Assembly: GCA_963798745.1 (NCBI GenBank) | Contig: CAWCUF010000004.1 | Span: 1 to 64,000 of the forward strand | Direction: 5' to 3' | Length of the DNA: 64,000 nt | DNA from: Prado023 sp963798745 | Lineage (GTDB): Bacteria; Actinomycetota; Actinomycetes; S36-B12; CAIYMF01 | In this document: one piece after another, positions 33,282-43,170 of the stretch | Position numbering within the stretch: position 1 is the stretch's first letter | How the letters are laid out: each line of letters begins with the position of its first letter | Position numbers and translations under genes: made by a program | The notes under the pieces: generated by a model | Seen by the model: the letters and a program-made list of their open reading frames with translations, nothing else | Databases searched by the model: none | What the model was told of the DNA's origin: nothing

Positions 33282-34979
33282 ATGACTCGCAGGAGGCTCG
33301 GCGACACGCTGGTCGGGTGGGGCGTCATCACCCCGGCGCAGTTGGAGGCAGCGCTGCAGGCGCAGGCCCTCGACGGGCGCACCGTGCGCCGCCGCCTGGG
33401 CCGGGTGCTGGTCGATGCCGGGCTGGTCAACGACGGCGCGATCGCCGCGGCCCTGGCCGACATGCACGGCTTGCAGGTCGTCGACCTCGAGCGACACGTC
33501 CTGGACCCCGGGGTGGCCAGGCGGATCCCGCACAGCATCGCGGTTGCCCATGTGGTGCTGCCGTTGAACGTGGGGGACGGCGTGCTGCGGGTCGCGGTGG
33601 CCGATCCCGTGGATGTGGTGGCCCTGGATGACCTGCGGATGCGGGCTGGCAACCTACGTCTGGACGTGGTCGTCGCGCCCGAGGGCCAGCTGCGCGACAA
33701 GATCTCCTCGGTCTGGAGCCAGGCGGTCGCAGAGGACGCCCTGCAGAAGTTCGTTGCCGAGCTGGGCGTGGAGGAGGAGCGGTCCCTGGAGGCCGGCGAC
33801 GACGAGGGTGCGGTCGCGGCCGTGCACCAGATCCTGATCGCGGCCGTACGGGCCGGGGCCAGCGACGTGCACATCGAGCCGATGCGCTCGGGGGTGCGGG
33901 TCCGGGTGCGCATCGACGGCACGCTGCGCCCGCTGATGTCACTGCCGCGCAGTGGGCACGCCTCGATCGTGGCCCGCACGAAGATCATCTCCGGGCTGGA
34001 CATCGTCGAGCGCAGGGTCCCGCAGGACGGGCGGGCGCGGCTGCGTCTCGAGGGCCGCGATCGCAACCTGCGCGTGTCGACCCTGCCCACCCTGCACGGC
34101 GAGAAGATCGTGGTACGGGTGCTGTCCGACCAGGCCTTCCTGCCCAGCCTCAGCGACCTGGGCATGGGCCTGGATCAGGAGCTGCTGCTGCAGAACGCCC
34201 TGCACCTGCCCCAGGGTCTGGTGCTGATCACCGGGCCCACCGGATCAGGCAAGTCCACGACGCTCTACTCGGCGATCCGGCAGATGGTCGACGAGGAGCG
34301 CAACCTGATCACACTGGAGGACCCGGTCGAGATCGAGCTGCCGGGGGTCGCCCAGGTGCAGGTCTCGGACCGGACCGGGATGACCTTCGCCGCCGGCCTG
34401 CGCTCGGCCCTGCGCCAGGATCCCGACGTGATCATGGTCGGCGAGATCCGCGACCAGCTCACCGCGGAGTTGGCGGTGCGAGCGGCCCTCACCGGGCACC
34501 TGGTGCTCTCCACGCTGCACACCAACGATTCGGCGTCCGCGGTGATCCGCCTCGTCGAGATGGGGGTGCCCAGCTACCTGGTGGCGTCCTCGCTGACCCT
34601 CGCGATGGCCCAGCGCCTGGTGCGCAGGCCCTGCCGGGAGTGCGTCACCCACGCACCCGTCGACCTGGACACCAGGCGCCGCCTCGGGATGAGCCCCGAC
34701 GAGGCGGCCTCCTGCCTGACCGCGGTCGGCTGCCCGTCCTGCGCGATGACCGGCTACGCCGGACGCCTGGGTCTCTACGAGATGCTGCCGATCTCGCGGT
34801 CGGTGCGCGCCGCCCTGCTGGCCGGTGCCGGCCAGCAGGCCATCTCCGCGGCCGCCGCTGCGGAGGGTTTCCGCCCGCTCCAACGCCTGGGCGTGGACGC
34901 TGCGGTTGCCGGGCAGACGACTCCCGCAGAGCTCCTGCGAACCCTGACCATCGACGCCGACGCGCTCACGCCCGCGTGA
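33282..34979 (+). CDS. GspE/PilB-type secretion ATPase, orphan
   Basis: The protein is 565 residues from the ATG at 33282, with GAGAGGGG upstream. An N-terminal MshEN-like domain (LGDTLVGWGVITPAQLEAAL) precedes the hexameric ATPase core: ASDVHIEP, GLVLITGPTGSGKSTTLYSAI (Walker A), RQDPDVIMVGEIRD (Walker B) and TGHLVLSTLHTND (His box). A zinc-binding CxxC pair set (CREC and CPSC) follows. Such ATPases power type II secretion or type IV pilus assembly. No PilC platform, PilT, pilin or prepilin peptidase gene is nearby, so its partners must lie elsewhere or it has another role. Confidence 0.87.
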   Translation: MTRRRLGDTLVGWGVITPAQLEAALQAQALDGRTVRRRLGRVLVDAGLVNDGAIAAALADMHGLQVVDLERHVLDPGVARRIPHSIAVAHVVLPLNVGDGVLRVAVADPVDVVALDDLRMRAGNLRLDVVVAPEGQLRDKISSVWSQAVAEDALQKFVAELGVEEERSLEAGDDEGAVAAVHQILIAAVRAGASDVHIEPMRSGVRVRVRIDGTLRPLMSLPRSGHASIVARTKIISGLDIVERRVPQDGRARLRLEGRDRNLRVSTLPTLHGEKIVVRVLSDQAFLPSLSDLGMGLDQELLLQNALHLPQGLVLITGPTGSGKSTTLYSAIRQMVDEERNLITLEDPVEIELPGVAQVQVSDRTGMTFAAGLRSALRQDPDVIMVGEIRDQLTAELAVRAALTGHLVLSTLHTNDSASAVIRLVEMGVPSYLVASSLTLAMAQRLVRRPCRECVTHAPVDLDTRRRLGMSPDEAASCLTAVGCPSCAMTGYAGRLGLYEMLPISRSVRAALLAGAGQQAISAAAAAEGFRPLQRLGVDAAVAGQTTPAELLRTLTIDADALTPA

Positions 34980-34992
34980 GGAGCGGTGCCGG

Positions 34993-36420
<1,428 letters not shown>

Positions 36421-36626
36421 CAGCAGATGCCTCTCACTTCGACGTCCGGCACCACAACGCAGGGCCAGGGAACTCGGGTCATTCTGTCACGCGCCCGCCC
36501 GGGGGCGACTCACCCCTGTGCAACGACAGGCTCCTCGCCAATGTTCCCGGGCTGGGGCTTCGCAAACCCGCCGGGCCGCCCTGGACAGCCCGGGTCAGGC
36601 CCGGAGCACCAGGACGAGCAACCGAC

Positions 36627-37022
36627 TCAGGCCTTGACCGCCAGGACGGGGATGGCGGCCTCGAGCAGTATGGACTGCGAGTTCGAACCGAGGACGAGCT
36701 TGCCCACGGGGCTTCGCCGACGGATACCGATCACGATCAGCTCGGCGCCGAGTTCGTCAGCGGTGTCCAAGACGTCGCGGACCGGGTCGTGGCCGCGGAC
36801 CAGATGACGCAGGTCGTGCTGGACGTCGCTGGCGTGCAGCAGCCCGTGCACGCGGTCCAACTTCTCGGTACGTTCCAGGGCCGTGGCGCTGTCGAGCTTC
36901 TCGCCGTGATCGGAGTAGACGACCACGACCTTGCAGTCGCGCAACCTGGCCTCGATGATTCCCTGCCGGACGGCAGCCTCGCCCTCGGCGCTCGCGACGT
37001 ACCCGACCACTACTGCGCTCAT
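36627..37022 (-). CDS. Universal stress protein (UspA family)
   Basis: The 131-residue protein starts MSAVVVGYVASAEGEAAV at the ATG at 37022, with GGGAGG four bases upstream. It has the nucleotide-binding signature IVIGIRRRSPVGKLVLGSNSQSIL near the C-terminus, the G-x2-G-x9-G(S) pattern of ATP-binding Usp proteins. The ligand may be ATP or cAMP. It lies alone between sigA and metY. The 222 bases upstream contain an inverted repeat with a long loop (37128-37137 and 37184-37193), of unknown meaning. Confidence 0.8.
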   Translation of the reverse strand: MSAVVVGYVASAEGEAAVRQGIIEARLRDCKVVVVYSDHGEKLDSATALERTEKLDRVHGLLHASDVQHDLRHLVRGHDPVRDVLDTADELGAELIVIGIRRRSPVGKLVLGSNSQSILLEAAIPVLAVKA

Positions 37023-37244
37023 GTTTCCTCCCGCTGCGACCTGTGGCCCCACGGTAGTGCCTGCCGGGCCATCATCTCGCCCCGTGCGCCACGGACCCGG
37101 GCGTGTCCCCGCCCGCCCGGCGCGCGCAGGCCCCACGTCCCAGGGGTCCACCGGACATGGCGTCAGGTGCAACGGCGCGGGGTCGTGGGGCCTACGGTGT
37201 CGATCAGCGTTGAGCAGCGCGGGCTGCGCTGCTGTCCACTCGGG

Positions 37245-38561
37245 TCACTGCTCCTTGGCGGCGCGGAACCCTGCCTCGAGGTCGGCCAGGATGTCGGTGA
37301 TGTTCTCGATGCCCACAGCGAGGCGGACCAGGCCGGGGGTCACCCCGGAGGTGCGCTGCTCGGCCTCGGTCAGCTGCGAGTGCGTGGTCGAGGCCGGGTG
37401 GATCACCAGGCTGCGCACATCGCCGATGTTGGCCACGTGGCTGTGCAGCTCCAGGGCCTCGACGAAGGCACGTCCCGCGTCGGCACCGCCCTTGATCTCG
37501 AAGGACAGCACGCCGCCGGTGCCCAGTGGGGCGTACTTGCGGCCCAGCTCGTACCACCGGCTGCTCGGCAGGGCGGCGTAGTTGACCGACTCCACCTCGG
37601 CACGCCCCTCGAGCCACTGCGCGACAGCCTTGGCGTTGGCCACGTGCCGCTCGACGCGCAGGCTGAGGGTCTCCAGACCCTGGGCGATCAGCCACGCGTT
37701 GAACGGGGCCACGGCCGCGCCGAGGTCACGCAGCAGCTGCACGCGGGCCTTGAGGATGAAGGCCAGGTTGGCCCCCAGCGGGCTGCCCACCCCGAGGTCG
37801 CGGGCGTACACCAGCCCGTCGTAGCTCGGGTCGGGCTGGTTGTAGTTGGGGAAGCGCTGCGGGTCGGCCGCGAAGTCGAACGTTCCGGCATCGACGATCA
37901 CGCCGGCCACTGCCGTGCCGTGCCCGCCCAGGTACTTCGTGGCCGAGTGCACGATGATGTCCGCGCCGTGCTCGAACGGGCGGATCAGGTAGGGCGTGGC
38001 CACGGTGTTGTCCACGACCAGCGGCACGCCGGCCTCGTGGGCCACGGACGCGACCCCCTCGATGTCGAGGATGTCGTTGCGCGGGTTGGCGATCGTCTCG
38101 CCGAAGAACGCCTTCGTGTTGGGGCGGACCGCAGCGCGCCAACTGTCCAGGTCGCTGGGGTCCTCGACGAAGGTGACCTCGACGCCGAACTTCGGGAACG
38201 TGTAATGGAACAGGTTGTAGGTGCCGCCGTACAGGCTGGGGCTGGAGACGATGTGGTCCCCGGCCTCGGCGATGTTCAACAGCGCCAGGGTCTCGGCTGA
38301 CTGCCCGGAGGCCACCAGCAGCGCGCCCACGCCGCCCTCGAGGGAGGCGATCCGGTCCTCGACCGCTGCCTGGGTCGGGTTCATGATCCGGGTGTAGATA
38401 TTGCCGAACTCCTTGAGCGCGAACAGGTTGGCGGCGTGATCGGAGTCCTTGAACGTGTAGCTGGTGGTCTGGTAGATCGGCAGTGCCCGTGCGTTGGTGG
38501 TGGCATCAGGGCTCTGGCCGGCGTGGATCTGGCGGGTCTCGAAGGACCAGGCGTTGTTCAT
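37245..38561 (-). CDS. metY: O-acetylhomoserine sulfhydrylase/aminocarboxypropyltransferase
   Basis: The 438-residue PLP enzyme shows the Cys/Met metabolism fold: TTSYTFKDSDHAANLFAL near the start, SGQSAETLALLNI, and the PLP lysine in IVHSATKYLGGHG. The length and the insertion pattern fit MetY rather than MetB or MetZ. It makes homocysteine directly from O-acetylhomoserine and sulfide. AGGAG lies nine bases before the ATG. A SAM-IV riboswitch in the leader means that the gene should be turned down when S-adenosylmethionine is plentiful. The metX acetyltransferase gene is not in the window. Confidence 0.9.
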   Translation of the reverse strand: MNNAWSFETRQIHAGQSPDATTNARALPIYQTTSYTFKDSDHAANLFALKEFGNIYTRIMNPTQAAVEDRIASLEGGVGALLVASGQSAETLALLNIAEAGDHIVSSPSLYGGTYNLFHYTFPKFGVEVTFVEDPSDLDSWRAAVRPNTKAFFGETIANPRNDILDIEGVASVAHEAGVPLVVDNTVATPYLIRPFEHGADIIVHSATKYLGGHGTAVAGVIVDAGTFDFAADPQRFPNYNQPDPSYDGLVYARDLGVGSPLGANLAFILKARVQLLRDLGAAVAPFNAWLIAQGLETLSLRVERHVANAKAVAQWLEGRAEVESVNYAALPSSRWYELGRKYAPLGTGGVLSFEIKGGADAGRAFVEALELHSHVANIGDVRSLVIHPASTTHSQLTEAEQRTSGVTPGLVRLAVGIENITDILADLEAGFRAAKEQ

Positions 38562-38636
38562 CTTCTACGTCTCCTCGGATCGGCCCGGGTGGGCTGGTGC
38601 GGGTGTGACGATGGTCCGGTATCGGGAGACCCGAGT

Positions 38637-38660
38637 CCCGAACCCGCGTCGGGGTTCGGG
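38637..38660 (-). terminator. GC-rich hairpin in the metY leader, probable expression platform
   Basis: CCCGAACCC at 38637-38645 pairs with GGGTTCGGG at 38652-38660 (9-bp stem, 6-base loop). It lies downstream of the riboswitch aptamer. A second hairpin (GTCTTG at 38661-38666 with CAAGAC at 38672-38677) shares bases with the aptamer's 3' edge, so the two could be alternatives. There is no U-tract, so the switch may act on termination by another route or on translation. Confidence 0.5.
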
Positions 38661-38674
38661 GTCTTGACTGCCAA

Positions 38675-38797
38675 GACCCGCGCTTGCTGCATCCTGCCGG
38701 CGGCAGTAGCAACCAGGTCCTCACCTGGGGCACCCCACCGCGGTCGGAGGGTTGCCGCCCAGCAAGCCAGGGCTTGTAGCTGGGACTCTTGACCTGG
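38675..38797 (-). ncRNA. SAM-IV riboswitch upstream of metY
   Basis: Read on the minus strand, the leader contains CCAGGUCAAGAGUCCCAGC, then CUUGCUGG, CGGCAACCCUCC, ACCGCGGUGGGGUGCCCC, GGUGAGGACCUGG and finally GCAAGCGCGGGUC. These blocks match, in order and spacing, the known mycobacterial SAM-IV aptamer. The closing stem CCAGGUC/GACCUGG is intact. The 3' GCGCGGGUC block forms the class-specific pseudoknot. It senses S-adenosylmethionine and controls metY. Confidence 0.88.
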
Positions 38798-38801
38798 GCA
38801 G

Positions 38802-38830
38802 AAGGTACAACGGCGAAGTTGTCCGCGCAA
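38802..38830 (-). promoter_or_regulatory. Promoter of the metY riboswitch transcript
   Basis: On the minus strand, TTGCGC (38825-38830) and TACCTT (38802-38807) are separated by 17 bases, a good sigA-type -35/-10 pair. Transcription would start about seven bases further on, just before the first stem of the riboswitch. Confidence 0.65.
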
Positions 38831-38916
38831 CTGTCGTCGCGGGCTCGGCGAGTCCGCGGGAGGACCGGGGCTCCGCAGCGGCTGCGTGCCGGCGCGCCGA
38901 GGGGCGGACCAGCCGG

Positions 38917-39969
38917 TCAGCGCCCGCTGGGATCACGGCACTCGGACTCCGGTAGCCCGGCAAGGGAGGAGCGCCAGAGCCTCGGATCGGTACCTCGGCT
39001 CATCAGCTCCCGTGTCAGGCCGGCCAGGCGATAGGCAGGGTCCTCCTCGAAAGCACGTTCCACGCACAACGTGGCAAGCGCGCCCTCGCCCCGCAACCAA
39101 CTGATCAGCCCCAGGATCGTGGCCACCGGGGCACCAGTTCCCGGCGGAGCCCAGCGCACGGCAGCCACCAGCGTGTCCACGGTGACTGCCCAGCAGGCGT
39201 CGCAGTCCCGGCCACCGACGACCAGTCGGTGCAGGACCACGTCGCGGACGCGGATGTCCTCCAGGCCCCGGATCAGGCGCGCGGCCGCAGTGGGGCTCAG
39301 GTTCGGTGTGCCCAGCGTGCACGACCGCTTCGGCAGCAGCATCCTGGACAGGGTGCGGATCTGGCCGTCGCGCCACCGGGCGTTACCGACGGCCGGTGGC
39401 AACTTGTCCAGTGCGGTGCGCACCCGCTGCGCACGTCCGGTGTCCCGGGCGATCCGCTGGGCCAGCTCCGCGCGACTGGCCAGCGGCGCATAGCCGGCAT
39501 AGACGAACTCGGCCTGGACCGCACTGAGCACCGAGGGGTCCAGCTCGACGGACTCCCCCGGGCAGCAGTACGGATCCTGACATGCGTGCGTCCACCAGAC
39601 TCGGCCATTCGTGCTCAGATCCGCCCCCAGGACGACGCCGAGCAGGTCCAGGTGCCGGGCCAGGGCGCTCAGCATCGAGTTGCTGGACAGATCGGCGAGC
39701 AGGGACTCGTCGCGGTCCTCCACCCAGGCGACCACGTCGACCGAGCTCCCCCCGGTGCCCGCGATGCTCAGCGCCAGCTCGGCAGCCAGCGTCTCAGCGT
39801 GCTCGGCGCCGGGCAGGTCCATCCGCACGATGACCGGCGAGTGGCGCCCTGGCACCCCGTGGATGAAGGCGACCAGACAACGCTGCGGGACGAACCCCAG
39901 CAGCGGGGCGCAGGAGCCGATCAGGCTCGTGGGGCAGGTGATGGGCGGCAGCAGCGGTTCGGCGGTCAT
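38917..39969 (-). CDS. DUF4192 protein
   Basis: The protein is 350 residues from the ATG at 39969. It matches actinobacterial DUF4192 proteins: a short beta-rich N-terminal part (LLGFVPQRCLVAFIH), a central SVELDPSVLSAVQAEFVYAGYAPLASRAEL segment and a helical C-terminal half with alanine-rich repeats. The function is unknown. No good ribosome binding site or -10 was seen, so the start is uncertain; the frame is open upstream to 40110. Confidence 0.7.
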   Translation of the reverse strand: MTAEPLLPPITCPTSLIGSCAPLLGFVPQRCLVAFIHGVPGRHSPVIVRMDLPGAEHAETLAAELALSIAGTGGSSVDVVAWVEDRDESLLADLSSNSMLSALARHLDLLGVVLGADLSTNGRVWWTHACQDPYCCPGESVELDPSVLSAVQAEFVYAGYAPLASRAELAQRIARDTGRAQRVRTALDKLPPAVGNARWRDGQIRTLSRMLLPKRSCTLGTPNLSPTAAARLIRGLEDIRVRDVVLHRLVVGGRDCDACWAVTVDTLVAAVRWAPPGTGAPVATILGLISWLRGEGALATLCVERAFEEDPAYRLAGLTRELMSRGTDPRLWRSSLAGLPESECRDPSGR

Positions 39970-40036
39970 GAACCAACCGTGGATCAGGATCGCCGAATCT
40001 GACCCACTCTCGCCCGGAAGCTGTGGACGACGACGG

Positions 40037-40486
40037 TCAGGCTTCCGCGCCCACCACGAGTACGGTCGCGGTCCAGGTGCCGGCCGGGGCGTTGACCTCA
40101 CAGGTGTCACCGACCGTGCGCCCCATCAGCGCCCGCGCCAGCGGCGAGGTGCTGCTGATGCGTTCCTCGTCGAGGAAGGCCTCCACGGGATCGACGAGGT
40201 GCACCACACGCTGGTCGCCATCGGCGTCGCGGATCGTCACCTTGCTGCCCAGGGTCACGACCGATCCGAGGCCGGCCTCGTCGATCGTTCCGGCTGTTCC
40301 CAGCAGGACGACCAAGCGATCGTGCTCGGCCTGCAGACGCTCGAAGTCGGCGACCACGCGCTCGTCGCGCTCATCCTCGACGAGCAGTGGGCGCATCTCG
40401 GGCAGCTCCTCGTCGGCGATCTCATCGATGCGAGCCTGGAGTAGCTCGCGGCCCGTCGCCGTGAGCATCACTCTCTGCGAATCCAT
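40037..40486 (-). CDS. Gre-family transcription factor, divergent
   Basis: The 149-residue protein has a coiled-coil N-terminal half (residues 1-75) and a FKBP-like C-terminal half (VVTLGSKVTIRDADGDQRVVHLV, then ISSTSPLARALMGRTVGD), the layout of GreA/GreB. The usual coiled-coil tip motif (GDLSENAEYH in GreA) is replaced by DERDERVVADFERL, so cleavage-stimulating activity is doubtful. It is closer in pattern to the second mycobacterial Gre-like protein (Rv3788 type) than to canonical GreA. It should still bind RNA polymerase's secondary channel. The ATG at 40486 has a weak GGGGTGG upstream. It is divergent from an SDR gene. Confidence 0.75.
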   Translation of the reverse strand: MDSQRVMLTATGRELLQARIDEIADEELPEMRPLLVEDERDERVVADFERLQAEHDRLVVLLGTAGTIDEAGLGSVVTLGSKVTIRDADGDQRVVHLVDPVEAFLDEERISSTSPLARALMGRTVGDTCEVNAPAGTWTATVLVVGAEA

Positions 40487-40749
40487 TGCGTGTCCACCCC
40501 TCGTCGCGCCGATCCGGGCGCCCCGAGGGCCTGTCACCGGCTGTCCGGGCTGAGATTACCCCGAGCGCATCGGGTCCTGGGCACCGATGGCGCCAGGCCC
40601 CCGTGTGGCCGGTCACCTCCATTGCGGAGCCCGGACATCCTGCGGCTTCCCCTCCGCAGAGCGCCCGGGCTCTGGGAGCAGGCTATCCCCGCGGGGCCGC
40701 CGGGCCAGGCAGCGACGCGCCGACACCTGACGTGTCGCAGACTGGGTGG

Positions 40750-41787
40750 ATGCAGCCCTCACCACGCTCGGCGCGAGACCTCCTGGCGCGCGCGGCTGAT
40801 GCCGCGTTGGAGGTCACGGTGGCCGGTGGGTTCGGCAGCCCCGGCATCCGCGTGCGCCGCCGCCTGGAGGGGTGGCCTGCGGTGCCAGCCATGGACGGTC
40901 GCCGGGTGCTGATCACGGGCGCGACGTCTGGCATCGGACTGGCGGCGGCCACCGAACTGGCCGGACTGGGGGCCCGGATCGGGATCGTGGGCAGGGACGC
41001 GCAGCGCACCGCCGCGGCCTCGGCGCGGATCGGTGCCGGGCTCGCTGCGGATCCCACCGGGCAGGTCGATCACGCTCGGCATGTCCGACCCGCTGAATTG
41101 GTGGACGTCTTCGTCGCGGACCTGACCCGGCTGGACGACGCCCGTCGCCTGGCCGACGAGGTGAGCGCCGCGTGGGGCGGGGTCGACGTCCTGGTGCACA
41201 ACGCCGGGGCGCTGCACGCGAAGTACCACCAGACCCCTGACGGCTTCGAGTCGACCTACGCCGCCCAGGTGCTCAGCCCGCACATCCTCACCGCCGGCCT
41301 GCTGCCTGCCCTGGTGCAAGGGAACAGGCCGCGGGTGGTGACGGTGTCCTCCGGGGGGATGTATGCCGAGGCCCTGGATGTGGCCACGGTGCAGTTCGAG
41401 GAGCCCGGCTACAACGGGGTGCGGGCCTACGCCCGGGCCAAGCGTGCACAGGTCGTGCTGACCGAGCAGTGGGCCGCCCGCTTCCCGACCCCCATCCAGT
41501 TCCACAGCATGCACCCCGGCTGGGCCGACACCCCGGGGGTCCGCGACGCGCTTCCGAGGTTCCACCGGCTCACCCGTCCTGTCCTGCGCACACCGGCAGA
41601 GGGCGCGGACACGATCGTCTGGCTGGCCGGTGTGGGTTCCATCCCCGGGCCGAACGGCTCGTTCTGGCTGGATCGTCGCCCTCGGGGCACCGTGCGGATG
41701 CCGGGGACCTCGATACCTGCCGGCGTGGGCCAGGAGCTGTGGGAACTGGTGTGTCGGCAGTCCGGCGTGGACCCCGAACTGCCCTGA
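40750..41787 (+). CDS. Short-chain dehydrogenase/reductase
   Basis: The 345-residue protein has an N-terminal extension of about 50 residues, then TGATSGIGLAAATELAGLGA (NADP binding), HNAGALH (the usual NNAG), VTVSSGG (catalytic Ser) and YARAKRA (catalytic Tyr and Lys). It resembles the retinol dehydrogenase/DHRS12-like branch. The substrate is unknown. CAGACT lies six bases before the ATG, so it is probably leaderless. A strong shared terminator follows the gene. Confidence 0.8.
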   Translation: MQPSPRSARDLLARAADAALEVTVAGGFGSPGIRVRRRLEGWPAVPAMDGRRVLITGATSGIGLAAATELAGLGARIGIVGRDAQRTAAASARIGAGLAADPTGQVDHARHVRPAELVDVFVADLTRLDDARRLADEVSAAWGGVDVLVHNAGALHAKYHQTPDGFESTYAAQVLSPHILTAGLLPALVQGNRPRVVTVSSGGMYAEALDVATVQFEEPGYNGVRAYARAKRAQVVLTEQWAARFPTPIQFHSMHPGWADTPGVRDALPRFHRLTRPVLRTPAEGADTIVWLAGVGSIPGPNGSFWLDRRPRGTVRMPGTSIPAGVGQELWELVCRQSGVDPELP

Positions 41788-41829
41788 TGGCAGGGGCTGG
41801 GCAGCGTGGACAGGCGCTGACCTGCCGTG

Positions 41830-41870
41830 ACGGGTGTGGGCCCCGCCCTATGGACGAGGCCCACACCCGT
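41830..41870. terminator. Strong bidirectional terminator hairpin
   Basis: ACGGGTGTGGGCC (41830-41842) and GGCCCACACCCGT (41858-41870) form a perfect 13-bp stem with a 15-base loop. It lies between the convergent SDR and proline-rich membrane protein genes and can serve both. Confidence 0.8.
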
Positions 41871-41894
41871 AGTGGCTGAGCGACCTGTGCCTGG

Positions 41895-42929
41895 TCAGGC
41901 CTGGGCTGCGATCGGCCCGGCCGAGAAGTAGCGCCAGGCGTAGGCCAGTGCGATCGCCGTGACCGGCAGGCTGACCAGCAGACCCAACCCGCACAGCAAC
42001 GCGCCCACGATGTTGACTGCCAGGCTCAGCAGGGCCAGCAGGATGATCTGCCCGAGATTGCCCCAGACGATCTGGATCGAGGTCCGGATGGCACCGATGG
42101 GGTCCGAGGACGCGGCACCGCCGACGATGTCGGCCTTCTGGTCCACGATCGCGTAGCCGTAGAACTGCACCAGGAAGGCCACGATCAGGCCTGGGAGGAT
42201 GCAGAACAGCAGGCCCACGACGAACAGGATCGACACGACGATCGAGGCGATGATGTAGGGCCCGATGTCCTTGGTGCTCAGCAGGTCCTCGACTGCGGGT
42301 CTGCGCCCGTCGAGGATGATCAGTGCGGCCCGGATCAGTCCCAGGCTGATCACCAGCGAGATGAACGTACCCACCAGGTTGGCGGTGATGTTCAGGATCC
42401 AGGTGTCGAAGGCGCGGCTCAGGAGGTTGGTCGCCAGGGAGGCCACGAACAGGACCAGACCGATGACGATCAACGAGCCTATGTTGTTCGTGAACCCCTT
42501 CCAGCCGTAGGCCACGGCATCCGTGGCCGAAAAGGCGCGTGGCGATCCGGCGGCGCCCTGGTAGCCAGGCCCCGGCTGCGGTGGATGGTAGCCGGCCCCG
42601 GGCGGGGGCGGCGGGTAGCTCCCCGAGGGGGGCGGCGGTGGGGACGGCGGGTAGGGCCCACCGCTCGGGGGCGGAGGTGGGAACGACCCACCCGGCGGCG
42701 GTGGCGGCGGCGGGTAGGGCCCACCGCTCGGGGGCGGAGGTGGGAACGACCCACCCGGCGGCGGTGGGGGCGGCGGGGCCGGCACCTCGGCGCCGGGTGC
42801 TGCCTCGTCGGGGCGCCGCGGCGGCGGTGGCTCGTCGGGCAGCTCGTCACGCGGGTTCAGCGACGAGTCGCCCAACGCCGAGGGCCCCTCCTCCTCGGGC
42901 TGCTCAGGTGGGACTGTGGGGTCACTCAT
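41895..42929 (-). CDS. Proline-rich membrane protein
   Basis: The 344-residue protein has an acidic N-terminus, then a proline/glycine-rich stretch (about residues 45-130) with GGSFPPPPPSGGPYPP twice, encoded by two nearly identical 63-base repeats. The C-terminal 210 residues have five or six membrane helices with a glycerophosphoryl/DUF4013-like pattern (FTNNIGSLIVIGLVLFVASL, LIRAALIILDGRRP, FCILPGLIVAFLVQFYGYAIVD). The function is unknown; the proline-rich tail may bind cytoplasmic partners. CAGGAT on the minus strand lies seven bases before the ATG, so it is probably leaderless. Confidence 0.72.
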   Translation of the reverse strand: MSDPTVPPEQPEEEGPSALGDSSLNPRDELPDEPPPPRRPDEAAPGAEVPAPPPPPPPGGSFPPPPPSGGPYPPPPPPPGGSFPPPPPSGGPYPPSPPPPPSGSYPPPPPGAGYHPPQPGPGYQGAAGSPRAFSATDAVAYGWKGFTNNIGSLIVIGLVLFVASLATNLLSRAFDTWILNITANLVGTFISLVISLGLIRAALIILDGRRPAVEDLLSTKDIGPYIIASIVVSILFVVGLLFCILPGLIVAFLVQFYGYAIVDQKADIVGGAASSDPIGAIRTSIQIVWGNLGQIILLALLSLAVNIVGALLCGLGLLVSLPVTAIALAYAWRYFSAGPIAAQA

Positions 42930-43115
42930 GGGGACGATCCTGACTGCCGACCGGGCGGCCGACTCAATCAGAGCCTAGGAGCCGCGGCACCAGTTCGGAA
43001 GAGACACGCCGTGACCGGCCCGGAGGTTGCGCACCCGGACCCGCCCAGCGAGGGTGCGGGGGAGGTGAAGAGCGCGGCGCTGCCCGAGCGGTCCATGGTG
43101 GCTGCGCACGCCAGC

Positions 43116-43153
43116 CCGTCGTGGCCCACCACCCCACCGGCGAGCCACGACGG
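43116..43153 (-). terminator. Hairpin downstream of nrdJ
   Basis: CCGTCGTGGC (43116-43125) and GCCACGACGG (43144-43153) form a 10-bp stem with an 18-base loop, starting 18 bases after the nrdJ stop codon. It has no U-tract. Confidence 0.55.
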
Positions 43154-43170
43154 ACTTGTCTCAGAACACC

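Noticed and set aside
37128..37193. Inverted repeat AGGCCCCACG / CGTGGGGCCT as a metY terminator
   Set aside because: The loop would be 46 bases, too long for a convincing terminator.
38558..38830. Small minus-strand frame (about 90 codons) in front of metY
   Set aside because: It overlaps the SAM-IV riboswitch and its hairpins, lacks a ribosome binding site and has no coding character.
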